Shown piece after piece: positions 16,728 through 23,349 of a DNA stretch of 23,349 nucleotides (the stretch's first letter is position 1; each line of letters starts with the position of its first letter). The position numbers and the translations under genes were made by a program. The stretch is from Acidobacteriaceae bacterium. Its GTDB lineage: Bacteria; Acidobacteriota; Terriglobia; Terriglobales; SbA1. The DNA is taken from NCBI GenBank assembly GCA_003136335.1, contig PLEA01000659.1, positions 1 to 23,349 of the forward strand, in the 5' to 3' direction. The notes under the pieces were generated by a model that was given only the letters and a program-made list of their open reading frames with translations, made no database searches and was not told where the DNA came from.

Positions 16728-16733
16728 ATTATA
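16728..16733 (-). promoter_or_regulatory. Possible -10 box (TATAAT) upstream of the SDR gene
   Basis: The minus strand reads CACTTTATAATTGGGC here, giving a perfect TATAAT about 57 bp before the SDR start in the 92-bp gap after the GH2 gene. At the ideal spacing the -35 position reads CCGCTC, which is not a consensus, so this may be a weak internal promoter or chance. Confidence 0.25.
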
Positions 16734-16763
16734 AAGTGGCGCGGCACTCCGAGCGGGCGTAGC

Positions 16764-18869
16764 CTAAAGCCTCCAATCCAGTGAATACGCAGAAAATCCC
16801 GTGGGTCTCATCACATCAAATCGGATGCAAGTGGGTACCTCGGACTGAGTGAACTTCACTTCGAGCCTTGCCACACTCGCCGGTGGCAACTCAGAAATCG
16901 CTACTTCCTGCAGCTCAACGGGAATATCCCCCTGCCCATAGAATGTGCCGCGCAATTTGTAGCCTCGCAGCGTATACATTGGGAGGTCGCCCCGCGTTCT
17001 CAACACTACGTGGAAAGTGTTGAGATGATTCTCTGCAAGGAGCGAGTCGATCGGACTGGATTCCTGGCGCAGAAGCTCGTAGGACTGCTTTTTCGCACCA
17101 TACACGTCGACGACTCCGTGCACGCGTTGCTTGAGTACTCCCGTGCCGCGATCCCCCACGTGTGTGCGGTAGTCGTTGTAGCAGAAGAAGATCGCCCCGG
17201 CGGTGTATGCCCTTGAGCGGATTGCAAAATCGTGCGTGCGAAGGATCTCCCTTCGATGTTCGTCCCCCTCGGGCCGATCTGCCGTGCAGGCACAATAGCC
17301 GTATTCAGAAATGACAATGGGTTTGCCGGGAAAGGCTGCATGAATCTCGTCGAGATAGTGTGCGGCGTCCGTTGCCGAACCTGGCGCCCACGTTCCGAAA
17401 TACTCATTGGCTTCGATAAAGTCCATAAGCCCGGCGACGTCGCGCTCCGGCGTGCTGTCCAAGGAATTCGAAGCATAGGAACATAGCCGGCCAGGGTCCA
17501 ACTTCTTGGCCTCCTGCAGCATGCGCTTCGCAAACTGGTAGGCGGGCGGGTCCTGACCTCCGATCTCGTTGCAGAGACCCCAAACTACAAGGCAGGGATG
17601 GTTGCGGTCCCGTGCAATCATTTCGCGCAATTGTTCGAGTCCATTCTGCAAGATGTCGGCATCCGGCTGCGGACCCATGCCTTGGAAAGTTGCTGAGCCC
17701 CAGCTCGGGACTTCAGTTTGCATAAGAATCCCGTGACGGTCGCAGTAGTCGAGTACACGTTTGTCCTGGGGCCAATGGACACGCGTGAAGATGCAGTTGA
17801 GGTGCTTCAGGTCCGCATGGTCGTGCCGGATCCAGTCCGCCGTTTCTGCCATTCCGAATTCCGGGTTGCTCCCCGCCATACGTTCCACGCCCATCAGACG
17901 CACTCGCTCGCCGTTCAAATGGAACGCGCCGTCTTTAACTTCTAATTTGCGAATGCCGAAGATTGTAGGAAAGCAATGGGATTCACCGGCTCCCGTGATC
18001 GAGAATTCAAGACGATACAGGTTAGGATGATCGAAGTGCCAAAGCTTTGCCTTAGGCAGCACAACCTGCACGGTCTGCGTCCCGGTTGCTCCCGGTTTAA
18101 TGGAAAGACTGGGTCCGCCGCTCCCCGCCAAAACCGTCAGACCGGATGCTTCATCCACGATGCGGTAGGAAGTCCGGCCGCTCCAGTCCTTTTGGCTCGT
18201 GGTGCGGATGTAGCTGGTGATTGTGATTGTTGCGTCTTGGCCGGTGAGATTGGGAGTGGCTTCGACGTCTACACGTTCCAAGAAAACTTTTGGAGTGATG
18301 AGCACCTGTACGGGTCGGAAAATGCCTCCGTCATGCGCCCAGTCACTGGAGCGACCGCGAGGCAACATATGTTCATTGAATGCATTGTCCACACGAACCG
18401 CAATCGTGTTTGTTTGTCCCCAGCGGAGCAAATGCATGACGTCCAGTGTGAACGCGGTGTAGCCCTTGCCCCGGTGCTCGCCGGCCAGTTGGCCATTTAC
18501 CCAAACCGTAGCCGTGTGAAAGACTGCCTCGAACTCAACCCGCACCGCAGAATTCTGCCAGTCCGTTGGAACATCAAAGGATCGGCGGTACCACGCAACC
18601 CCGTAATACTCAGCCAGCGGAGCCTCGATCTGCCAGGTGAGAGGGACCTTTACTTGTCGCCAACCGGTGCTTGGCACGTCGGCGTCATACCAATGTTGGC
18701 TCGTCCCAGAGTCCGCCGAATCCGTGCGAAATAGCCACTCTCCGCAGAGGCTGGCCAGAGTAGTGGAAAACGCTTGGACTCCCGGGTCTGTGGCCTGGAC
18801 CTCGGAAGTGGCGAGCGTTGCCGCAATTGCTCCCGCAGAAGCAGTTAGAAAGTGTCGTCGTGATGGCAT
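16764..18869 (-). CDS. Glycoside hydrolase family 2 enzyme, Tat-type export signal
   Basis: A 701-residue beta-glycosidase (beta-galactosidase/beta-glucuronidase clan). The N-terminus PSRRHFLTASAGAIAATLA is a twin-arginine signal. The GH2 order is clear. The sugar-binding jelly-roll spans about 40-195 (YYGVAWYRRSFDVP, VWVNGQLAGEHRGGY-like, DWAHDGGIFRPV). An immunoglobulin-like domain spans about 200-310. The TIM barrel runs from about 312 (GAFHLNGERVRLMGVER). The acid/base Glu is in WGLCNE (E435) and the nucleophile Glu in ISEYG (E522). A short C-terminal beta-domain ends the protein. It starts 10 bp after the GH144-like gene. Both catalytic Glu residues are present, so it should be active; the sugar specificity cannot be read from sequence. 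Confidence 0.92.
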   Translation of the reverse strand: MPSRRHFLTASAGAIAATLATSEVQATDPGVQAFSTTLASLCGEWLFRTDSADSGTSQHWYDADVPSTGWRQVKVPLTWQIEAPLAEYYGVAWYRRSFDVPTDWQNSAVRVEFEAVFHTATVWVNGQLAGEHRGKGYTAFTLDVMHLLRWGQTNTIAVRVDNAFNEHMLPRGRSSDWAHDGGIFRPVQVLITPKVFLERVDVEATPNLTGQDATITITSYIRTTSQKDWSGRTSYRIVDEASGLTVLAGSGGPSLSIKPGATGTQTVQVVLPKAKLWHFDHPNLYRLEFSITGAGESHCFPTIFGIRKLEVKDGAFHLNGERVRLMGVERMAGSNPEFGMAETADWIRHDHADLKHLNCIFTRVHWPQDKRVLDYCDRHGILMQTEVPSWGSATFQGMGPQPDADILQNGLEQLREMIARDRNHPCLVVWGLCNEIGGQDPPAYQFAKRMLQEAKKLDPGRLCSYASNSLDSTPERDVAGLMDFIEANEYFGTWAPGSATDAAHYLDEIHAAFPGKPIVISEYGYCACTADRPEGDEHRREILRTHDFAIRSRAYTAGAIFFCYNDYRTHVGDRGTGVLKQRVHGVVDVYGAKKQSYELLRQESSPIDSLLAENHLNTFHVVLRTRGDLPMYTLRGYKLRGTFYGQGDIPVELQEVAISELPPASVARLEVKFTQSEVPTCIRFDVMRPTGFSAYSLDWRL

Positions 18870-18879
18870 GAGTAAAAGC

Positions 18880-21129
18880 CTAACCCGGCTTGCCGGCTGC
18901 TTCCAGTTTCTGGAGCATTACGGCGACTTCCGCATTCGACATGAAATTCTTCCAGACCAGCCCGGTCCGGTAATTCTCCACCATGACCACAATCGGAGCC
19001 TGGTTGAGGCCCATGTAGATCGGGGAAACCCATTCGGCACCGGGATTGTAGGCGTCGCGAGGGCCATAGATGCCCCAGAGATCGCCTCCGAGATCCCGAT
19101 AATAATGCTTGAAAGCTTCCATGGAAGCCTCGGGCGTGTAGGGGAACGAAGCCAGAGCTCCGGTGAGCGTGATGGTGCCGCGATCATTGGCGTCGTCGGG
19201 GGCGTGTGCAACGTACCCGTCGGGGCCATCGGAGGCGGTCAGGCCCCAGGCATTCGAGCCATAGCCGGCGAAATGTTTAGGATTGGCGATGCAATACGCG
19301 CGATTGATGAGTGCGATATTACGGTTGTTGTCGAAGTACGACGTTGTGTAGCGATCATGCAGACGGTGCGGGTCGAAGCCCATGAAGGAATAGTGCGTGA
19401 AGAACAGCGGCCCGCCGGTGCCGACACCGACATCGAGCTTGATGCCGTAATAGGTATGACCGTTGGAGTAATGATTGCCGTCGGCGCTACCCGACCAGCC
19501 TTGGCGGTAATTCTGGGCGAGCTGTTCTTGCCCCGCCCACCCGGAGTAGTACAGGTCCGCGGGGACGCCGTGAGTAGGCGAGGCAATCGCCAGCAGGTAC
19601 GTAACCATCACTTCGTTGAACCCGATGAGCGGGTGGTGGATTTGGAAAGCCCACTGCGGCGACCAGTGCCAATAGAGAAAATTGCTTTGCGGGTTGTCGC
19701 GGTACCAGTCCCACTCAACGCTCTCCCAGAGCTGCGTGATGCGGCGGTAGAGCTGGCGTTCGCGGTCGCTGGGGCCGTTGAAATATTGGCGGGCGGCAAG
19801 CAGGCCCTGCATCAGAAAAGATGTTTCAACCAAGTCGCCGCCGTTGTCGAGCATGCCGAAGACGGGCATAGTCTGGCCAGTGTCGCCATTCATGTAGTGC
19901 GACCATGCGCCGTGATAGCGCTGCGCGTGTTCGAGGAACGTCACAATCTTGTCGAGGCGCTCCAGACCCTGTCCGCGCGTGATGAAGTGGCGGTCGGTGC
20001 CGACGATCAGTGCGCCGATTCCGAATCCGCTGGCGCCGGTGGCCACGATGCGGTCATCGCCGGGTAAATTCTCGTACGCCATGCCGGAGTGCGTATCACC
20101 GCCCTCCCAGTAGTACTGAAAAGCGGCTTCCTGGAGCATATTGAGGAGTTCGCCGTCGTCGAGCTCGCGCGTGGCCGCACTTGCGGCGGAAGAAAGCGGC
20201 GACTGGCGGTACTGCCAGTCTGAGGCCGCGACCTTGTATTCGGCTTTCGCGCCAGAACGCCCGATGAAGTCCGAGTAGCGGTGAACGTCCGCCAACTGCG
20301 TGCCGATCGGCTCAAACGAGCCGCCTTCGAGAGAGCGATAAATCACATAGCGCGCCACTGCTGGGTTTTCGGTCGTATCCCAGCGGACGACCACGTGGCG
20401 GTCGTAGCCAGAGGCCTGAACGTGCTCGGGAGCGGCCAAAGTTGCGGAAACATCGCCCGCTGGATCGTCGTCCATGCGAATCTCGTCAACAATAAGCACA
20501 TGCTTTGCGCCGTCGGCGCGGCCCTGATGGAAGGCGACCGTCTGCAAATGTTCAGGGCGGAAGGGATAGATCGAGGCCGAGTGAAGTTCGGCCATCGGAA
20601 TCCTGACCTGAATCCAACGTCCGGGGGGAAGATCGCCAGTGAATTTTCCGAGAGGCTCGGAAGCGGTGAAGCTGCCGGGAAACTGCGCGACCTGGAGGCC
20701 GTCACGGGCATTGGACAGGACGATCTGCGGCAGGTCGGCGGCAGCGATTGCCTGCGGAGCAAAACACCAGACGTAAAGATTGCGCCCGTTGACTTCAGGA
20801 TAGCGGTTGCGAAAATTGACGATGTGGATCTCCGCGTCCCATCCGCCTGCCGCCTGTGATTGCCACTGGATGCGAATCGCGTTTGGAGGTGTCAGAAATA
20901 TTTTGGATTCGACGGGAAGGTGCCAGTCTTTCTGCTCGAGCGTGCTGGGAGCCGAGGCCTGAGCCGTACTGTAGAGGTAGTGGCTTTGCGGCGCACTGTT
21001 GTCGAAGATAACGTGGCGGTAGTACGCGGAGTTGGCCGACAAAAACGGAGCGAGCAAAAAAACAGAAGGAATCAGGCGGAGGAAGAAGTTTGTGCGCGGT
21101 AGCTCAGAGAGCCTGGTCTCGTGATCCAT
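18880..21129 (-). CDS. Exported 'glucoamylase'-family glycoside hydrolase (GH144-like) with FN3 domain
   Basis: A 749-residue exported hydrolase. Residues about 14-35 are hydrophobic ([18 protein letters not shown]), acting as a signal peptide or anchor. A galactose-binding-like beta-sandwich spans about 40-230, an FN3 domain about 234-322 ([19 protein letters not shown] to [10 protein letters not shown]), and the alpha/alpha-barrel catalytic domain about 324-745. The latter has [38 protein letters not shown] and the acidic cluster DNGGDLVE (428-435), the same D-x3-D-x2-E spacing as in endo-beta-1,2-glucanases of GH144 (from memory). The start ATG 21129 is preferred over 21150 because GAGAGGG lies about 10 nt before it. 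It is the first gene of the right-hand operon. Beta-1,2-glucan or a related beta-glucan is a possible substrate. Confidence 0.87.
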   Translation of the reverse strand: MDHETRLSELPRTNFFLRLIPSVFLLAPFLSANSAYYRHVIFDNSAPQSHYLYSTAQASAPSTLEQKDWHLPVESKIFLTPPNAIRIQWQSQAAGGWDAEIHIVNFRNRYPEVNGRNLYVWCFAPQAIAAADLPQIVLSNARDGLQVAQFPGSFTASEPLGKFTGDLPPGRWIQVRIPMAELHSASIYPFRPEHLQTVAFHQGRADGAKHVLIVDEIRMDDDPAGDVSATLAAPEHVQASGYDRHVVVRWDTTENPAVARYVIYRSLEGGSFEPIGTQLADVHRYSDFIGRSGAKAEYKVAASDWQYRQSPLSSAASAATRELDDGELLNMLQEAAFQYYWEGGDTHSGMAYENLPGDDRIVATGASGFGIGALIVGTDRHFITRGQGLERLDKIVTFLEHAQRYHGAWSHYMNGDTGQTMPVFGMLDNGGDLVETSFLMQGLLAARQYFNGPSDRERQLYRRITQLWESVEWDWYRDNPQSNFLYWHWSPQWAFQIHHPLIGFNEVMVTYLLAIASPTHGVPADLYYSGWAGQEQLAQNYRQGWSGSADGNHYSNGHTYYGIKLDVGVGTGGPLFFTHYSFMGFDPHRLHDRYTTSYFDNNRNIALINRAYCIANPKHFAGYGSNAWGLTASDGPDGYVAHAPDDANDRGTITLTGALASFPYTPEASMEAFKHYYRDLGGDLWGIYGPRDAYNPGAEWVSPIYMGLNQAPIVVMVENYRTGLVWKNFMSNAEVAVMLQKLEAAGKPG

Positions 21130-21150
21130 AGGCTTATTGCCCTCTCTCAT

Positions 21151-21254
21151 CCAGCATTCAACAGAAGTCCGTTTTCGCCGTTGATCCGCTCCTCATTGCT
21201 TGAATCTCGCCAAGGCTTGCAGTGACTAAGCCCTTGTACTAAATTCGTTACAAA
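21151..21254. promoter_or_regulatory. Promoter-bearing intergenic region upstream of the glycosidase operon
   Basis: These 104 bp between the 80-residue ORF and the glycosidase operon must hold the operon's promoter if it has its own. I see only a weak imperfect repeat (GGCTT/AAGCC on the minus strand) and no convincing -35/-10 pair. The TTTCRTTT-like words found in the left part are absent, which argues against shared regulation. Confidence 0.3.
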
Positions 21255-21497
21255 TCACCCATTCTCGGCTACCGATGCCCGCTCAAATCCCGCGTCGATC
21301 TTCTGTCGTCCAGCCTGAATCGCTGCTTCGATGGCGGACTCCTGCGTTGGAAAGATGTTTGGCACATGGAACTGGCTTTCCTTCACGCCGGACGGATCGT
21401 ACTCCTCGACGGAACACTCCGCAGAGAATCTGCCGTCCCCTAGCTCGCATGACCGAGCCTCGATAACGTAGCCTTTGTATCCCTGCCTGCTCTTCAT
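21255..21497 (-). CDS. Small protein of unknown function (80 residues)
   Basis: I do not recognise this gene with confidence. It is a soluble, acidic-to-neutral small protein opening KSRQGYKGYVIEARSCELGDGRFSAECSVEEYD and ending with a helix-like TQESAIEAAIQAGRQKIDAGF. The alternating strands followed by one helix resemble small DUF proteins scattered in Proteobacteria and Acidobacteria that often occur as solitary genes. It has no signal peptide or membrane segment. No Shine-Dalgarno precedes ATG 21497; instead a run of seven T on the coding strand abuts it, preceded by a hairpin (see the terminator entry). It is the only Met near the N-terminus. The reading frame looks protein-like, so I keep it. 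Confidence 0.6.
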   Translation of the reverse strand: MKSRQGYKGYVIEARSCELGDGRFSAECSVEEYDPSGVKESQFHVPNIFPTQESAIEAAIQAGRQKIDAGFERASVAENG

Positions 21498-21533
21498 AAA
21501 AAAACGTCTAATCGGAATGAACGCAGTCCGATT
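21498..21533 (-). terminator. Putative Rho-independent terminator after the HExxxH membrane protein gene
   Basis: In the minus-strand transcript AATCGGA (21533-21527) and TCCGATT (21516-21510) form a perfect 7-bp stem with a 10-nt loop. Five bases later come seven U residues (21504-21498). It ends transcription 10-46 bp after the membrane-protein stop at 21544. The U-tract directly touches the ATG of the 80-residue gene, so it could also act as an attenuator or leader structure for that gene. Confidence 0.5.
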
Positions 21534-21543
21534 GAGATGCTTT

Positions 21544-22350
21544 CTACCGATGCAGCGTAACTCCGCGTCCCAACACGAGAATGAAAACGAGCGACAGGAT
21601 TGCCGCCATGATGATCCAGACGTAGTTCCTGCCTATGCCGTCCGACCCTACCTCGGGAACGGTCGTTTTGGGAATGTAGTAGCGCAACCACAGCAGCCCG
21701 CAGTCTGCGCCTGCTGCTCCGGGCAGAGCGGATTGCCAAACCAATTGAATCCCAATCGGATTCAACAGTCCTCCAGCACACAACAGGAATACTGCCGAGA
21801 AGTAGGGGATGAACGTAAGTTTTCGCAGCCGTCGCGGCTCCGTTCGCGGAACGCCCACGTACCTCACGAGCCCAGTCCCCACAACCAATATGGCGACGTA
21901 GTAGGACGCCACTCCGATGACGACGAGTAGCGTTCGCCACAGCCAGTGCGCGTGCAAGTCGGCAATCACGACTGCCCAGTCGCCGAAATTGGTGATGCCC
22001 GAAAAAAAGAAATATCCAGTTCCCGCGAGAAGGTTGAAGGCAACACTCGTCAGCAGGAAAAAGCGAAGGTGGACCGAGGACCGTTTCGCGCTGCGCAATA
22101 TGATCCAAAAAACAATTCCCGCCGCCAGATTCGCCAGCGTTCCGCCCGCAGCGACAAGTCTCGAATCAAACGCGCTGGACCATGCGACCGTCGTCAGCAC
22201 ACCGGATTGCGCTCCGGTCATCAGAGCTACCGCGCCGTGTCCCAGTCCTTCGTGCAAGACGTTGGCCAGCATGGCCGACAGCAGGCTGATCGCGCAGACC
22301 GTCAGGGCGTCGTCATTCGTCGGCGAAACTGTGCCCGGCGTTGCAGCCAT
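21544..22350 (-). CDS. Polytopic membrane protein with HExxxH motif, M50-peptidase-like
   Basis: A 268-residue integral membrane protein with about 6-7 hydrophobic segments. Residues 30-40 read NVLHEGLGHGA, a HExxxH arrangement (H33, E34, H38) at the end of TM1. This resembles the zinc motif of M50 site-2-protease-like proteins, but has one extra residue compared with HExxH. A second conserved-looking patch is AAGGTLANLAAGIVFWI (67-83), reminiscent of the hydrophobic-GxxxN repeats of M50-like proteins. No NPDG/LDG motif for the third zinc ligand is clear. Peptidase activity is uncertain. The start is ATG 22350 with AAGGAG six bases upstream. A hairpin and T-run follow the stop. Confidence 0.7.
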   Translation of the reverse strand: MAATPGTVSPTNDDALTVCAISLLSAMLANVLHEGLGHGAVALMTGAQSGVLTTVAWSSAFDSRLVAAGGTLANLAAGIVFWIILRSAKRSSVHLRFFLLTSVAFNLLAGTGYFFFSGITNFGDWAVVIADLHAHWLWRTLLVVIGVASYYVAILVVGTGLVRYVGVPRTEPRRLRKLTFIPYFSAVFLLCAGGLLNPIGIQLVWQSALPGAAGADCGLLWLRYYIPKTTVPEVGSDGIGRNYVWIIMAAILSLVFILVLGRGVTLHR

Positions 22351-22554
22351 TTTCGCTCCTTCGATCTCCGTGGGTTAGGCGCTATTCTATTCGGAAACTC
22401 GCGGTCCCAGCCAAGAACGATTGCTACGCCGAATGTTCTCGACTGTTTACGGAAACAGCGTTTCTCGAATGCACGCTGGTCCTGCGCCGTCTCGACTAGG
22501 AAAATGGAATCATTTTGGGGTTGGACGATTCTGGTCAAAGAAGTCGGAGAACAG
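22351..22554. other. Intergenic stretch without recognised gene
   Basis: There are 204 bp between the membrane-protein gene and the SEC-C tail. Short open frames cross it on both strands, but none has a ribosome binding site or protein-like composition that I trust. The promoter of the membrane-protein gene must lie here; no clear hexamers were identified. Confidence 0.4.
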
Positions 22555-22659
22555 TCAGTTCACCGTCGCCCCGCCGCAGCACCGCTTGTACTTCTTCCCG
22601 GAGCGGCAGGGGCACGGCTCGTTCCGCCCGACCTTGGGAGCATCGCGCCAAGTTGAAAA
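22555..22659 (-). pseudogene. Orphan SEC-C zinc-binding motif in frame after the propeller stop codon
   Basis: Thirty-four codons follow directly, in the same frame, after the TGA (22662-22660) that ends the beta-propeller protein. They encode [18 protein letters not shown] and then [16 protein letters not shown] before TGA 22557-22555. CPC-x8-CC is a complete SEC-C motif, the zinc-binding tail found at the end of SecA and many small proteins. No ATG, GTG or TTG occurs in frame between the two stops. It is therefore either the remnant of a lost gene or expressed by stop readthrough as a C-terminal extension. A remnant is more likely. Confidence 0.6.
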
Positions 22660-23349
22660 TCACTTAGCCCAAGCCAAGCCATCTGCCCCGCGCCCGGCTT
22701 CGACCAGCTTAACGCTCCAATCGTTGATCTGGATCGCGGCAATCTGGTGGCTATCGGAGCACGAGACGTAAGCGACTCTACCGTTCGGTCGTATCAGCAC
22801 CTCTTGAGGAGAAGATGGCACCTTAATCGTCCTCATCACCCGCATGGTCGCGATATCAACAACCGCAACTTCATTGGCGCTAGGGATCGCAACCAACAGC
22901 CATTTCCCGTCCGCCGTGGGTGCGGTGCCGTATCCCGTACCGGGCAGTTCAATCCAGCGATCAACTTTGTTCGTCCCGGTATCGATTACCGCCAGCCGAG
23001 CCTTCTCCGTGTCGGAGGTAAACGTCCAGTGCCCGTCAGGAGAGACCGAGATGCGCTGCACGTGTCCCGCGACGGGAATTACCGTGAGGGTTTTTCGCTC
23101 CGCGAGGTCGAGCACCGATACCGTCCCCGGCCCCACGTTCGCGGTGTAACCCTTGCGCCCGTCTGGGCTGATCGCCAGCATGTGGGATTCGGCCTGTGCG
23201 GTCGGAACGCTCCCGACAATCTTTAGAGTTTGGGGGTCGATGATGGTTACGGATTTGTCTAGCTCAGTGGTTACATAGAGCAGGCCGTCTTTGGGCCCGA
23301 AGACAGCACAGTGGGGTCTTACGCCATGCCCAAAATCAATTGTGTGAAT
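22660..23349 (-). CDS. YVTN-type beta-propeller repeat protein, C-terminal part (truncated by window edge)
   Basis: The frame enters from the right edge and runs 229 codons to TGA 22660-22662, so the N-terminus is outside. It contains about five blade repeats of the YVTN/cytochrome-D1-like type: GPKDGLLYVTTELDKSVTIIDPQTLKIVGSVP, ISPDGRKGYTANVGPGTVSVLDLAERK, VSPDGHWTFTSDTEKARLAVIDTGTNKVDRWI, PTADGKWLLVAIPSANEVAVVDIATMRVMRTI and IRPNGRVAYVSCSDSHQIAAI. Such proteins are usually exported and act as binding or scaffold propellers; no catalytic residue can be assigned. An internal ATG at 23181 is not the true start, since repeats continue upstream. The last residues are GLAWAK, and a SEC-C-coding stretch follows in frame. 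Confidence 0.88.
   Translation of the reverse strand: MHTIDFGHGVRPHCAVFGPKDGLLYVTTELDKSVTIIDPQTLKIVGSVPTAQAESHMLAISPDGRKGYTANVGPGTVSVLDLAERKTLTVIPVAGHVQRISVSPDGHWTFTSDTEKARLAVIDTGTNKVDRWIELPGTGYGTAPTADGKWLLVAIPSANEVAVVDIATMRVMRTIKVPSSPQEVLIRPNGRVAYVSCSDSHQIAAIQINDWSVKLVEAGRGADGLAWAK

Noticed and set aside
18637..20067. 476-codon open frame on the plus strand
   Set aside because: Valine, arginine and alanine-rich antisense shadow of the GH144-like gene, whose motifs and domain order are unambiguous.
1..23349. tRNA, rRNA, CRISPR array, insertion sequence or phage genes
   Set aside because: No cloverleaf, rRNA-like block, regularly spaced repeat, transposase motif or integrase was recognised on either strand.

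Overview
The window looks like chromosome from a soil-type Acidobacteriota (inference). The reasons are moderate-to-high GC coding DNA, an Oar-like TonB-dependent receptor with an N-terminal carboxypeptidase-regulatory domain, and long runs of tightly packed sugar-catabolism genes mixed with exported glycoside hydrolases and alpha/beta-hydrolases. I see no rRNA, tRNA, CRISPR array, insertion sequence or phage gene.

Left part (1-6466, minus strand). Read in the direction of transcription, there is a sodium:solute symporter, a Gfo/Idh/MocA oxidoreductase and a divergent NagB-type amino-sugar-phosphate deaminase in one compact operon. These are followed by an AgaS-type SIS-domain isomerase gene that is broken, and then by a TonB-dependent receptor running off the left edge. 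AT-rich gene starts at about 1464-1518, 2860-2885 and 6528-6550 share related TTTCRTTT/AAAGTAAAC-like words, so a common repressor, possibly DeoR-family, may control them. No regulator gene lies in the window.

Middle part (6570-13796, plus strand). This group diverges from the symporter operon. Six genes are chained by gaps of at most 2 bp or by overlaps: a D-2-hydroxyacid dehydrogenase, a xylose-isomerase-like TIM barrel, a two-domain GNAT protein, an atypical SDR-like epimerase lacking the catalytic Lys, a DapA-family aldolase, and an exported CBM9-like protein. A secreted CocE/NonD-type hydrolase follows after 45 bp. Together with the symporter, the Gfo/Idh enzyme and NagB, the set looks like an uncharacterised route for a sugar acid or amino-sugar derivative. 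The substrate cannot be told from sequence.

Right part (13839-21129, minus strand, convergent with the middle part). In order of transcription this holds an exported 'glucoamylase'-family (GH144-like) hydrolase with a beta-sandwich-like region and an FN3 domain, a Tat-exported GH2 enzyme, an SDR oxidoreductase, and a secreted double alpha/beta-hydrolase esterase. It is a small polysaccharide-degradation locus.

Far right (21255-23349, minus strand). An 80-residue protein of unknown function, a polytopic membrane protein with an HExxxH motif, an isolated SEC-C zinc-binding tail in frame after a stop codon, and the C-terminal part of a YVTN-type beta-propeller protein entering from the right edge.
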